A DNA stretch of 64,000 nt from Chryseobacterium sp. H1D6B (lineage in GTDB: Bacteria > Bacteroidota > Bacteroidia > Flavobacteriales > Weeksellaceae): positions 310,001 to 374,000 of the forward strand of contig NZ_JARXVJ010000001.1 in NCBI RefSeq assembly GCF_029892445.1, read 5' to 3'. This document shows positions 43,714 through 52,631 of the stretch, one piece after another (the stretch's first letter is position 1; every line of letters starts with the position of its first letter). A model generated the notes under the pieces. The model was not told the origin of the DNA. It was given only the letters and a program-made list of their open reading frames with translations, and did not search any database. The position numbers and the translations under genes are program-made.

Positions 43714-45609
43714 TTACTTAACTTCTTCGAAGTCTGCATCCTGTACATCTTCACCTCCTGTGTTTCCTCCAGAGTTTTGAGCTCCAGCATCTGCACCTTC
43801 AGTTTGTTGTCCTGCTGCATACATTTCTTCTGAAGCGGCCATCCAAGCTGCATCTAAAGCTTCTGTTTTAGCTTTTACTTCATCTCCGTTTTTAGCTTCA
43901 AAAGCTGTTTTCAATTCTCCATGAGCGGTTTCAATTGCTGCTTTTTTATCAGCAGATAATTTATCACCAAACTCCTTCAATTGCTTTTCAGTCTGGAAGA
44001 TCAATCCGTCAGCTTTGTTGAAGATCTCAACTTCTTCTTTTCTCTTCGCATCTGCTGCAGAGTTTTCCTGAGCTTCTTTTTTCATTCTTTCAATTTCTTC
44101 ATCAGAAAGACCTGAAGAAGCCTGAATTTTAATAGACTGCTCTTTACCAGTTCCTTTATCTTTAGCAGAAACACTAAGAATACCGTTAGCATCAATATCG
44201 AAAGTTACTTCGATCTGAGGAACTCCTCTTTGTGCTGGTGGAATATCAGTAAGATCAAATCTACCGATCTCTTTATTATCGTTGAACATAGGTCTTTCTC
44301 CTTGTCCTACTCTGATGCTTACAGCCGGCTGGTTGTCAGAAGCTGTAGAGAATGTTTCAGATTTTTTAGTTGGGATTGTAGTGTTTGATTCAATTAATTT
44401 AGTGAATACAGAACCCATTGTTTCAATACCTAAAGAAAGCGGTGTAACGTCAAGAAGCAATACATCTTTTACGTCTCCTGTAAGAACTCCCCCTTGGATC
44501 GCTGCACCAATTGCTACAACCTCATCCGGGTTTACTCCTTTAGATGGTTTTTTACCGAAGAATTTTTCTACTTCTTCCTGAATGATAGGGATTCTTGTAG
44601 AACCACCAACCAAGATCACTTCATCGATATCTGAGATAGAAAGACCAGCATCAGAAAGCGCTTTTTTACACGGCTCCATAGATCTTCTTACCAGATCTGC
44701 AGATAACTGCTCGAATTTAGCTTTAGTTAAAGTCTTCACTAAGTGTTTAGGACCTGTAGCTGTAGCTGTGATATAAGGTAAGTTAATTTCAGTTTGTGGA
44801 GAAGAAGATAATTCGATTTTAGCTTTTTCAGCAGCTTCTTTCAATCTTTGTAATGCAATAGCATCAGATTTTAAATCTACTCCTTCTTCAGCTTTGAACT
44901 CATCAGCCATCCAGTTGATAATTACATCATCAAAGTCATCACCTCCTAAGTGAGTATCACCATTTGTAGACAATACTTCGAAAACTCCGTCTCCTAAATC
45001 TAGGATAGAAACGTCGAAAGTACCCCCTCCAAGGTCATATACTGCGATCTTCTGATCTTTATGAGCCTTATCCATTCCGTAAGCTAATGCAGCAGCAGTA
45101 GGCTCATTGATAATTCTTTCTACAATAAGGCCAGCAATTTCTCCAGCTTCTTTAGTAGCTTGTCTTTGAGCATCATTAAAGTACGCAGGTACAGTAATTA
45201 CCGCTCTTGTTACTTCTTGTCCAAGATAATCCTCAGCCGTTTTCTTCATTTTTTGAAGAGTCATTGCAGAAATTTCTTGTGGAGTATATTCTCTGTCGTC
45301 GATTTTAACTTTTACAGTGTCATTTGGACCTTTTACTACTTCGTAAGGTACTCTTGAAATTTCACTTGCATCATCTTTAAAATGAGTTCCAATAAATCTT
45401 TTGATAGAATATACTGTCTTTTTTGGATTTGTTACAGCCTGTCTTTTTGCAGGATCTCCTACTTTTCTTTCACCATCTTCTGTAAACGCTACAATAGAAG
45501 GAGTCGTTCTTTTTCCTTCTGCATTAGGAATAACAACAGGGTCTTTTCCTTCCATTACTGCAACACAAGAGTTGGTTGTTCCTAAGTCAATTCCAATTAT
45601 TTTACTCAT
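43714..45609 (-). CDS. dnaK: Chaperone DnaK (Hsp70)
   Basis: A 631-residue Hsp70. The N-terminal [17 protein letters not shown] and [14 protein letters not shown] are the ATPase phosphate loops, and LVGGSTRIP the adenosine motif. The substrate domain begins at about residue 385 after the hydrophobic linker ([13 protein letters not shown]). A Gly/Gln/Ala-rich tail ends with DADFEEVK, the expected acidic C-terminus. DnaJ and GrpE are not adjacent, so the gene stands alone, which is common in Bacteroidota. The upstream region carries a triple direct repeat (45677-45699). Confidence 0.97.
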   Translation of the reverse strand: MSKIIGIDLGTTNSCVAVMEGKDPVVIPNAEGKRTTPSIVAFTEDGERKVGDPAKRQAVTNPKKTVYSIKRFIGTHFKDDASEISRVPYEVVKGPNDTVKVKIDDREYTPQEISAMTLQKMKKTAEDYLGQEVTRAVITVPAYFNDAQRQATKEAGEIAGLIVERIINEPTAAALAYGMDKAHKDQKIAVYDLGGGTFDVSILDLGDGVFEVLSTNGDTHLGGDDFDDVIINWMADEFKAEEGVDLKSDAIALQRLKEAAEKAKIELSSSPQTEINLPYITATATGPKHLVKTLTKAKFEQLSADLVRRSMEPCKKALSDAGLSISDIDEVILVGGSTRIPIIQEEVEKFFGKKPSKGVNPDEVVAIGAAIQGGVLTGDVKDVLLLDVTPLSLGIETMGSVFTKLIESNTTIPTKKSETFSTASDNQPAVSIRVGQGERPMFNDNKEIGRFDLTDIPPAQRGVPQIEVTFDIDANGILSVSAKDKGTGKEQSIKIQASSGLSDEEIERMKKEAQENSAADAKRKEEVEIFNKADGLIFQTEKQLKEFGDKLSADKKAAIETAHGELKTAFEAKNGDEVKAKTEALDAAWMAASEEMYAAGQQTEGADAGAQNSGGNTGGEDVQDADFEEVK

Positions 45610-45676
45610 AGTATTTATATTTTTTCTAATTTTTTAATTTTTAATACATACTGGTTTTCTCAATATTTATACCATC

Positions 45677-45699
45677 TGACAAATTATGACAAATTGACA
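45677..45699 (-). promoter_or_regulatory. Direct repeats upstream of dnaK
   Basis: Three TGACA units on the plus strand, at 45677, 45687 and 45695, the first two as TGACAAAT exactly 10 bp apart. They lie 70-90 bp upstream of the dnaK start. No CIRCE element is present, so these repeats are a candidate heat-shock control site. The assignment is tentative. Confidence 0.3.
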
Positions 45700-45851
45700 C
45701 AAAACTTTATTTTATGTATAAAACATGATCCAAAATTTGACCATTAGACAGCATTCGCCTAGACAAAATTTAAAATTAATTAAAGTTTAACCTTGGACAT
45801 ATCTATAAAAACGCCGCGAATTATTATTTTTGATAAATTTTACTCATAAAT

Positions 45852-47924
45852 ATGTCATTACACTTTAATCCAAGGGATATTACATGGTTAGCTTTCAATG
45901 AAAGGGTTCTGCAGGAAGCAATGGATGAAAAGGTTCCCTTACATTTAAGGATACGTTTTCTTGGGATTTTCTCTAATAATCTAGATGAATTTTTCCGGGT
46001 ACGTGTTGCCGGGTTAAAGCGTGCCATGGATTTTAAAGAAAAAGTAATCGCTGAGTCTTTTTATCAGCCGCCTTCCAAAATACTGCAGCGAATTAATGAA
46101 ATTGTCATTCACCAGCAGCAGAATTTCGACAAAACCTGGAAAAAAATCCAGATGGAGATGGCAGAACAGCGGGTATTTATTAAAAATTCAAAAAACCTGA
46201 CAGCCGTACAAAAAGAGTTTGTTAGAAAATATTTTGATGAAGTAGTGGAATCAAACGTTATTCCTATTCTCCTTCACGAAAACACACCTATGCCTTATTT
46301 AAGAGACAAAAGTCTTTATTTAGGAGTGGCAATGAGAAAAAAAGACTGGCAGTATCAGAGCAATTATGCCATTATTGAAATTCCGTCACGTTTTGTAGGA
46401 AGATTTGTACTGCTGCCAACTGAAGATCCGGAAGAAAAAAATGTAATGCTGCTGGAAGATGTAATCACTTTTAACCTGCCCCATATTTTCTCTTATTTCG
46501 GGTATGATGAGTTTGCAGCCAATGCTTTTAAAGTCACAAAAGATGCAGAATTAGATCTGGATAATGATATCAGGACCAATTTCGCTGAAAAAATAGAAAA
46601 AGGCCTTAAAAATAGAAGAAAAGGAAAACCTACCCGTTTTGTTTTTGATAAAGACATGGATAAAGCACTGCTGGAGCTTCTTATCCGTAAACTTAATCTA
46701 ACAAAAAAAGACAGCATCATTCCAGGAGGAAAGATCCATAATTTTAAACATTTCATGGATTTTCCGGATGTTTTTGAATCTTATGCAAGACCCGCAGAAA
46801 GAACATCATTTACACACCAGGCTTTTGAAAACGGAGAAAGAGTAACCGATGTTATTTTAAAAGAAGACATTCTGCTTAGTTTTCCCTACCATAAATATAA
46901 TCCTGTCATTGATCTTCTTCGTGAAGCGGCAATGGATCCGGACGTAAAGTCTATTCAGATCACGGCATACCGTTTAGCGAGCAGTTCAAAAATCATTAAT
47001 GCATTAATTTATGCGGCAAGAAACGGTAAAGAGGTAACTGTTATGCTTGAACTTCAGGCCAGATTTGATGAGGAATCTAACTTGAAGTGGAAAGAAATGC
47101 TGGAGCCGGAAGGCATCACTGTTTTAGTAGGAATTCCCGACAAAAAAGTTCATGCAAAACTTTGTGTCATTAAAAAAAGAGCCCACAACAAGACCATTCA
47201 ATATGGTTTTGTAAGCACAGGAAACTTTAATGAAAAGACCGCAAGAATTTATGGAGATCATCTTCTTATGACTGCAGACCGTGGTATAATGGCAGACATC
47301 AATAAGGTATTCAATGTATTGAAAAAACCAAAAGATGATTATATTTCTGTTCTTAAAACCTGTAAAAACTTAGTAGTATGCCCGCAGTTCATGCGCGAAA
47401 AAATCGTTCATCATATCGATAAAGAAATTGAAGAAGCAAAAGCAGGAAGAAGAGCTGAAATAATAGTGAAAGTGAATTCTTTAAGCGACAGAATGCTCAT
47501 TACTAAACTATATGAAGCGGCCCAGGCAGGTGTGCTGATAAAGACTATTGTAAGAGGGATCTACTGTGCAATCAATCAAAAAGATTTTAAAGAGAAAATA
47601 AAAGGTATAAGTATTGTTGATGAATATCTGGAGCACGCCAGAGTCATGTATTTTTATAATAAAGGAGCGGAAGACCTCTATATTTCTTCAGCTGACTGGA
47701 TGACCAGAAATTTAGATTACAGAATTGAAGCGGCTGCAAAAATCACCGATAAAAACCTGAAAAAAGAATTAAAGGATATTCTTGACATCCAGCTGAGAGA
47801 TAATGTAAAAGCAAGAATTCTAGACAAAAAACTGGACAATGAGTATATCAAAAATGACAAAAAAGAATGCCGTTCCCAGATCGAAACTTATAAATATTTA
47901 AAAGCAAAAACAAATATTCAATGA
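45852..47924 (+). CDS. ppk1: Polyphosphate kinase 1
   Basis: Polymerises ATP gamma-phosphate into polyphosphate, reversibly. The 690-residue protein has the N-terminal helical domain (RDITWLAFNERVLQEA ... FLGIFSNNLDEFFRVRVAG), head domain and two phospholipase-D-like catalytic domains. ITAYRLASSS carries an active-site Arg, KVHAKLCVIKKR the autophosphorylated His (about residue 433), and DEYLEHARVMYF the second catalytic His (about 595). The stop overlaps the ppx start by 4 bp (ATGA), so translation of the two is probably coupled. Confidence 0.95.
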   Translation: MSLHFNPRDITWLAFNERVLQEAMDEKVPLHLRIRFLGIFSNNLDEFFRVRVAGLKRAMDFKEKVIAESFYQPPSKILQRINEIVIHQQQNFDKTWKKIQMEMAEQRVFIKNSKNLTAVQKEFVRKYFDEVVESNVIPILLHENTPMPYLRDKSLYLGVAMRKKDWQYQSNYAIIEIPSRFVGRFVLLPTEDPEEKNVMLLEDVITFNLPHIFSYFGYDEFAANAFKVTKDAELDLDNDIRTNFAEKIEKGLKNRRKGKPTRFVFDKDMDKALLELLIRKLNLTKKDSIIPGGKIHNFKHFMDFPDVFESYARPAERTSFTHQAFENGERVTDVILKEDILLSFPYHKYNPVIDLLREAAMDPDVKSIQITAYRLASSSKIINALIYAARNGKEVTVMLELQARFDEESNLKWKEMLEPEGITVLVGIPDKKVHAKLCVIKKRAHNKTIQYGFVSTGNFNEKTARIYGDHLLMTADRGIMADINKVFNVLKKPKDDYISVLKTCKNLVVCPQFMREKIVHHIDKEIEEAKAGRRAEIIVKVNSLSDRMLITKLYEAAQAGVLIKTIVRGIYCAINQKDFKEKIKGISIVDEYLEHARVMYFYNKGAEDLYISSADWMTRNLDYRIEAAAKITDKNLKKELKDILDIQLRDNVKARILDKKLDNEYIKNDKKECRSQIETYKYLKAKTNIQ

Positions 47925-48805
47925 AAATCGCAGCCATAGATATAGGAAGTAATGCCGCCAGACTTTTAATTAATGAGGTAAAAATTAATAATAGAAAACC
48001 TGAATTCATTAAACTTAATCTTTTAAGAATCCCTCTAAGATTGGGAATGGATGTTTTCACTCTGGGAAAGATCGGTGATGAAAGAGAAAAAATGGTGGTA
48101 GATTCTATGAGAATTTTCAGTGATTTGATGAAAATATATAAAGTAGACCACTACAGAGCCTGCGCTACCAGTGCGATGCGAGACGCTGAAAACGGCAAAG
48201 ATATTATCAGCCGGGTGAAGGAAGCTTCGGGAATTGATATTGAAATTATTACGGGAGATGAAGAAGCAACCTTGATTTATGAGAACCATGTAGCTGAAGG
48301 TTTAGATAAAGAATTTGCTTATCTCTATGTAGATGTAGGCGGAGGTTCTACTGAGCTTACATTTTACGAAAATGACAAAATGGTGTATGAAAAATCTTTT
48401 AATATTGGAACGATCCGTCTGCTCAACAACCTGGTAACCGTAGACAACTGGACGGAAATGAAAGAAGAAATAAGAGAAAATATTGTAAGCAAAAGACCTA
48501 TTGTTGCCATTGGTTCGGGAGGAAACATCAACAAAGTTTTCTCTATGAGCAAAACCAAAGACGGAAAACCAATGTCCCTGGCCCATCTGAAAAAGATGTA
48601 TAAAGAATTCGATGAGCTTACGGTAGATGAAAGAATGACAAAACATAATCTTAGAGAAGACAGAGCAGATGTTTTAGTACATGCTTTGAGAATTTTCAAT
48701 AATGTGATGACATGGTCTGATATTAATAAAATATTCGTTCCTAAAATCTCAGTAGCTGACGGACTTATCCATAATATTTACAGCCAGCTCCACGATAAAA
48801 AATAA
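47921..48805 (+). CDS. ppx: Exopolyphosphatase / Ppx-GppA phosphatase
   Basis: A 294-residue ASKHA-fold phosphohydrolase. The motif MKIAAIDIGSNAARLLI is phosphate loop 1, YLYVDVGGGSTELTFYEN is loop 2 and IVAIGSGGNINKVF lies in the second domain. It is the short form without the C-terminal HD domain of E. coli Ppx. Coupling with ppk1 puts synthesis and breakdown of polyphosphate, or pppGpp hydrolysis, under one transcript. Confidence 0.92.
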   Translation: MKIAAIDIGSNAARLLINEVKINNRKPEFIKLNLLRIPLRLGMDVFTLGKIGDEREKMVVDSMRIFSDLMKIYKVDHYRACATSAMRDAENGKDIISRVKEASGIDIEIITGDEEATLIYENHVAEGLDKEFAYLYVDVGGGSTELTFYENDKMVYEKSFNIGTIRLLNNLVTVDNWTEMKEEIRENIVSKRPIVAIGSGGNINKVFSMSKTKDGKPMSLAHLKKMYKEFDELTVDERMTKHNLREDRADVLVHALRIFNNVMTWSDINKIFVPKISVADGLIHNIYSQLHDKK

Positions 48806-48860
48806 CCATTATTCTGAGCTTTTCAACACAATTAGTTTGAGCTTCTGAACAAAACACATG

Positions 48861-48899
48861 TACTGATTTTATACTGAAATTTGCAGTATAAAATCAGTA
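48861..48899 (+). promoter_or_regulatory. Nested inverted-repeat operator or hairpin before the epimerase gene
   Basis: A perfect 16-bp inverted repeat, TACTGATTTTATACTG (48861-48876) and CAGTATAAAATCAGTA (48884-48899), around AAATTTG. Each arm contains two TACTG half-sites 11 bp apart (one helical turn), so four half-sites form a symmetric array ending 2 bases before the ATG at 48902. As DNA it could bind two dimers cooperatively; as RNA it would sequester the start codon. Confidence 0.65.
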
Positions 48900-48901
48900 T
48901 A

Positions 48902-49936
48902 ATGAAAAATCTAAATATAACAGTCCTTGTAACAGGCGGTACCGGTTTCCTCGGTGCACACTGTATTTTGCAGCTTTTACAGCAGGGGTATAAAGTAAAA
49001 ACCACCATCAGAACGTCAAGTAAAAAAGATAAAGTTCTGAACATGCTTAAAAACGGCGGAATCCAACATTTCGAAAACCTTTCTTTTATCGAAGCTGATC
49101 TCACACAGGATAAAAACTGGGATACTGCTGTGGAAAATTGTGATTATGTACTGCACGTCGCCTCTCCTATTCATTTAAAACTTCCAAAACATGAGAATGA
49201 AATGATTTTTCCCGCTGTGCAGGGAACTTTACGTGTTTTGAATGCGGCTAAAAAAGCTCAAGTAAAAAGAGTGGTCATGACCTCCAATTTTGGAGCCGTG
49301 GGTTACAGCGTTAAAAATTCAAATGAACCCATCACTGAAAAAAACTGGACAGATCCTAATGAAAAAGGACTTTCTGCCTACAATAAATCTAAGATCATGG
49401 CTGAAAAAGCGGCTTGGGATTTCATGAAAAATGACGGTGGAGATATGGAGCTTTCCGTTATCAATCCAGTCGGAATTTTTGGACCGGCGCTGGACAAAGA
49501 TCTTTCAAGCGGTTTCGAATTATTAAAAAGAATGATTGACGGAAATCTTAAAGCCGTCCCGAAACTAGTTTTAGGAATAGTAGACGTCCGTGATGCTGCA
49601 GATCTTCATCTTAAAGCAATGACGGATCCAAAGGCAGCCGGCGAAAGATTTTTAGCACTGTCAGACGGAACTTTTTCGCTTCCGCAGATTGCTGCCCTAT
49701 TAAGAAAAAAAATGCCGGAAATATCCGGTAAGATCTCTACAAAAGTACTTCCGGACTGGCTGGTAAAACTCACCGCTCTATTTAATGAAAATGCTAAAAC
49801 TATTGCTCCCATGCTAGGCATAAACCGCAATGCAAGCAATGAAAAAGCAAAAACACACCTTGGATGGAAACCCAGAACTAAAGAAGAAGCCGTATTAGAA
49901 ACTGTAAAAAGTATGATATACTTTAAAAATATTTAA
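48902..49936 (+). CDS. NAD-dependent epimerase / dihydroflavonol-reductase-like SDR
   Basis: A 344-residue extended SDR. TGGTGFLGAHCILQLLQQGY is the NAD(P)-binding loop, and the Arg in TTIRTSSKKDK suggests NADP. VMTSNFGAVGYS and YNKSKIMAEK carry the catalytic Ser and YxxxK. The overall pattern matches the dihydroflavonol-4-reductase/aldehyde-reductase group that reduces ketones or aldehydes. The start at 48902 is preferred to an upstream TTG because it follows the operator. It heads a probable operon with a second NAD-binding protein, an MBL-fold hydrolase and an AraC regulator. Confidence 0.87.
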   Translation: MKNLNITVLVTGGTGFLGAHCILQLLQQGYKVKTTIRTSSKKDKVLNMLKNGGIQHFENLSFIEADLTQDKNWDTAVENCDYVLHVASPIHLKLPKHENEMIFPAVQGTLRVLNAAKKAQVKRVVMTSNFGAVGYSVKNSNEPITEKNWTDPNEKGLSAYNKSKIMAEKAAWDFMKNDGGDMELSVINPVGIFGPALDKDLSSGFELLKRMIDGNLKAVPKLVLGIVDVRDAADLHLKAMTDPKAAGERFLALSDGTFSLPQIAALLRKKMPEISGKISTKVLPDWLVKLTALFNENAKTIAPMLGINRNASNEKAKTHLGWKPRTKEEAVLETVKSMIYFKNI

Positions 49937-49964
49937 TGAAATTTATATAACCAAATTTACTCAA

Positions 49965-50624
49965 ATGAATTTAAAACCAATAAAAGTAATCCTCACAGGC
50001 GCCACAGGAATGGTCGGCGAAGGTGTACTGATGGAATGTCTTGAAAACCCAGAAGTTTCTGAGATCTTAAGCATCAGCAGAAAACCATCAGGAAAAAAGC
50101 ATGCTAAATTAAAAGAATATCTCGTTCCAGATTTCCTAACAATAGATTTAAATGACGAAAATTTAAAAGGATATGATGCCGTTTTCTTTTGTGCAGGGAT
50201 CAGCAGTGTAGGAATGAGTGAAGAAGATTACACCAAAATAACATATGATACTACTCTTCATTTTGCAAAAGCTGTTTTAAACCAAAACCCGGAAATGGTC
50301 TTCAATTATGTTTCAGGAAGCCACACCGACAGCTCCGAAAAAGGAAGTATAATGTGGGCAAGAGTAAAAGGAAAAACGGAGAATGACCTTTTGAAATTAG
50401 GTTTCAGAGGGGCTTATAATTTCCGCCCTGGATTCATGAAGCCTGTTGACGGGCAGATCAACGTAAAATGGCTCTTTAAACCGCTGATATGGCTTTTCCC
50501 GCTGATCCTGCCTGGAAAATCTCTAACACTGCATCAAGTAGGAATCGCAATGATTCGTACTGTTCAAAAGGGATATCCAGCTTCTGTTCTGGAGATTGAA
50601 GACATCAAAAAAGCATCCAGATGA
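49965..50624 (+). CDS. NAD(P)-binding epimerase-like protein
   Basis: A 219-residue Rossmann protein (VILTGATGMVGEGVLMECL binds NAD(P)), with VFFCAGISSVGMSEEDYTKITYD and NYVSGSHTDSSEKG in the position of the SDR active site, but with no evident YxxxK. Such short proteins are widespread in Bacteroidota with unknown substrate. The stop overlaps the next gene's ATG by 4 bp, so both are translationally coupled. Confidence 0.8.
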   Translation: MNLKPIKVILTGATGMVGEGVLMECLENPEVSEILSISRKPSGKKHAKLKEYLVPDFLTIDLNDENLKGYDAVFFCAGISSVGMSEEDYTKITYDTTLHFAKAVLNQNPEMVFNYVSGSHTDSSEKGSIMWARVKGKTENDLLKLGFRGAYNFRPGFMKPVDGQINVKWLFKPLIWLFPLILPGKSLTLHQVGIAMIRTVQKGYPASVLEIEDIKKASR

Positions 50625-51736
50625 AACAGATGCTGAAAAGGATTTTCCTCGTTGCTTTCATCCTGCTGGTCATCACATCGATCTCAGGATTTATGTATAT
50701 ACAGCCTCAGTTCGGGAAACTTCCCACAGGGGAAAGACTTGAACGTATTAAAAAATCTCCTCATTTTAAAGATGGGGAGTTTCATAACTTTTCAGATACT
50801 CCAACGATAACAGACGGCCACAGCTTCTTGGGAGAGATGTACGAGGCTGTTTTCAAAAAAAATCCTAACGGAGTTCCTCATCATGATATTCCTGCTGTAA
50901 AAACGGATCTGAAGAAATTACCCAATGACCAGGACTACATTGTCTGGTTCGGCCACTCTTCTGCATTACTGCACCTGAACGGCAAAAATATCCTTACCGA
51001 TCCCGTTTTCAGTAATAATGCATCACCCATTCCCTCTTCAGTTCCTGCTTTCCAAGGCACAGCATTATATTCTGTAAAGGATCTTCCGGAGATAGATTAT
51101 ATCCTGATTTCCCATGATCATTACGATCATTTAGACTATGAAACAATAAAAGCCCTCCAGCCAACAGTAAAAAAAGTGATCTGCGGACTGGGTGTAGGGG
51201 AAGATTTTGAATACTGGGGCTACCCTAAAGATAAAATTGTTGAGCTGGACTGGTTTGAAAAATATGAAGACCCAAACGGAGAGCTGGTTTTCAATGCAGA
51301 ACCTGCAAGGCATCAATCTGGAAGAGGCCTTAGACAAAACCAGACACTGTGGGCTTCTTATGTAATCCAAACTCAAGGGAAGAATTATTTCATAAGCGGA
51401 GACGGCGGTTTTGACAGCCATTTTGAGCAGATAGGAAATAAATACAAAGCTATAGAGCTGGCGGTGATGGAAGACGGGCAGTATGATAAAGCCTGGCATT
51501 ATGTCCACAACTTACCAGCAGAAATTATCAAAGCTTCTAAAAACCTTCATGCTAAAAGAATCCTGCCTTATCATAATTCTAAATTCAATCTTGCAAAACA
51601 CGACTGGAATACTCCATTGAATGAACTTACAGCGCTTTCAAAAAAAGAAGGAATTCCTGTTTTGACCCCAAAGATCGGCGAAGTGGTCTACCCGAATGAC
51701 AGCCTTCAGCATTTTACAGAATGGTGGAAAAAATAA
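50621..51736 (+). CDS. MBL-fold metallo-hydrolase with N-terminal membrane anchor (NAPE-PLD/UlaG-like)
   Basis: A 371-residue protein. A hydrophobic N-terminal helix (RIFLVAFILLVITSISGFMYI) anchors or exports it. The catalytic domain has VWFGHSSALLHLNGKNILTDPVFS, the metal motif ISHDHYDHLD (HxHxDH), then PARHQSGRG and ISGDGGFDSHF, and PYHNSKFNL near the end. This is the N-acyl-phosphatidylethanolamine phospholipase D/UlaG-like branch. It overlaps the previous gene by 4 bp and is followed after 6 bp by an AraC regulator. The substrate is unknown. Confidence 0.87.
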   Translation: MKQMLKRIFLVAFILLVITSISGFMYIQPQFGKLPTGERLERIKKSPHFKDGEFHNFSDTPTITDGHSFLGEMYEAVFKKNPNGVPHHDIPAVKTDLKKLPNDQDYIVWFGHSSALLHLNGKNILTDPVFSNNASPIPSSVPAFQGTALYSVKDLPEIDYILISHDHYDHLDYETIKALQPTVKKVICGLGVGEDFEYWGYPKDKIVELDWFEKYEDPNGELVFNAEPARHQSGRGLRQNQTLWASYVIQTQGKNYFISGDGGFDSHFEQIGNKYKAIELAVMEDGQYDKAWHYVHNLPAEIIKASKNLHAKRILPYHNSKFNLAKHDWNTPLNELTALSKKEGIPVLTPKIGEVVYPNDSLQHFTEWWKK

Positions 51737-51742
51737 CCAAAC

Positions 51743-52537
51743 ATGAAAGTTACAGAAATCACATCCTGCTACATCGGTCCTGAAATATCCCCTGAACAAT
51801 TTGTCTCAGAACATTTCTTTTTATATTTAGGAAAAGGCGAAATCAACGGGTATGACGGCAGAAAGCAGTATCGTTTAAAAGAAGGCGGATACTGTCTGGT
51901 CCGCAAAAATTCTTTAACGAGATATAATAAAGAAAAAGTGAACGGCAGGTTTGAGAAGGTGGTCATTATATTTGATGAAAAGTTTTTGAAAAGTTTTAAA
52001 GAAAAACATCAGACCGAATTATCCAAAGCCATACCTCATCACGCGTTCGTAAGGCTTGAGAAGAATCATTTGGTTCAAAATTTCATTCAGTCTCTTATGC
52101 CTTATTACAATGGAAAAGGTGAGATTAATGAGACTTTTGCAGATCTAAAACGGGAAGAATTACTGCTCATTCTTCTTCAGTCCGAACCGGATCTGAAAAA
52201 TATTTTATTTGATTTTGGAATCCCGCAGAAAATAGACCTGGAAGCTTTTATGCAGAACAACTATAAATTCAATGTAAGTATTGAACGTTTTGCATATTTA
52301 ACGGGCAGGAGCCTTGCTTCATTCAAAAGAGATTTTAAAACTGTTTTTAATCAGAGCCCGAGCCGATGGCTGGTTCATAAAAGACTGCAGGAAGCTTTCT
52401 TTCTCATTCATAAAAAAGGAAAATCTCCGTCTGAAATTTATCTTGATCTCGGATTTGAAAATCTATCCCATTTTTCATTTGCTTTTAAAAAAGAATTTGG
52501 AAATGCGCCGTCTTTTTACAGCAAAGCAGAAATTTAA
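51743..52537 (+). CDS. AraC-family transcriptional regulator
   Basis: A 264-residue regulator: an N-terminal cupin-like sensing region (FFLYLGKGEINGYDGRKQYRLKEGGYCLVRKNSLTRY) and a C-terminal pair of helix-turn-helix units (NVSIERFAYLTGRSLASFKRDFK and SPSEIYLDLGFENLSHFSFAFKKEFGNAPSFY). It is the last gene of the epimerase/MBL unit and is the natural candidate to bind the four half-sites at 48861-48899. That link is inferred from position and the two-fold site layout. Confidence 0.88.
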   Translation: MKVTEITSCYIGPEISPEQFVSEHFFLYLGKGEINGYDGRKQYRLKEGGYCLVRKNSLTRYNKEKVNGRFEKVVIIFDEKFLKSFKEKHQTELSKAIPHHAFVRLEKNHLVQNFIQSLMPYYNGKGEINETFADLKREELLLILLQSEPDLKNILFDFGIPQKIDLEAFMQNNYKFNVSIERFAYLTGRSLASFKRDFKTVFNQSPSRWLVHKRLQEAFFLIHKKGKSPSEIYLDLGFENLSHFSFAFKKEFGNAPSFYSKAEI

Positions 52538-52631
52538 TATAAAGTACATATTATTAAACATTTATTAAGATTCCCGTAAAATATTTAGAAAAAAGAAAGT
52601 TCATTTTTGCATCAAGTAAAATAAAGTAAGA

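Noticed and set aside
44282..45637. Several plus-strand ORFs across dnaK
   Set aside because: They are antisense shadows of the strongly conserved DnaK frame and do not form known proteins.
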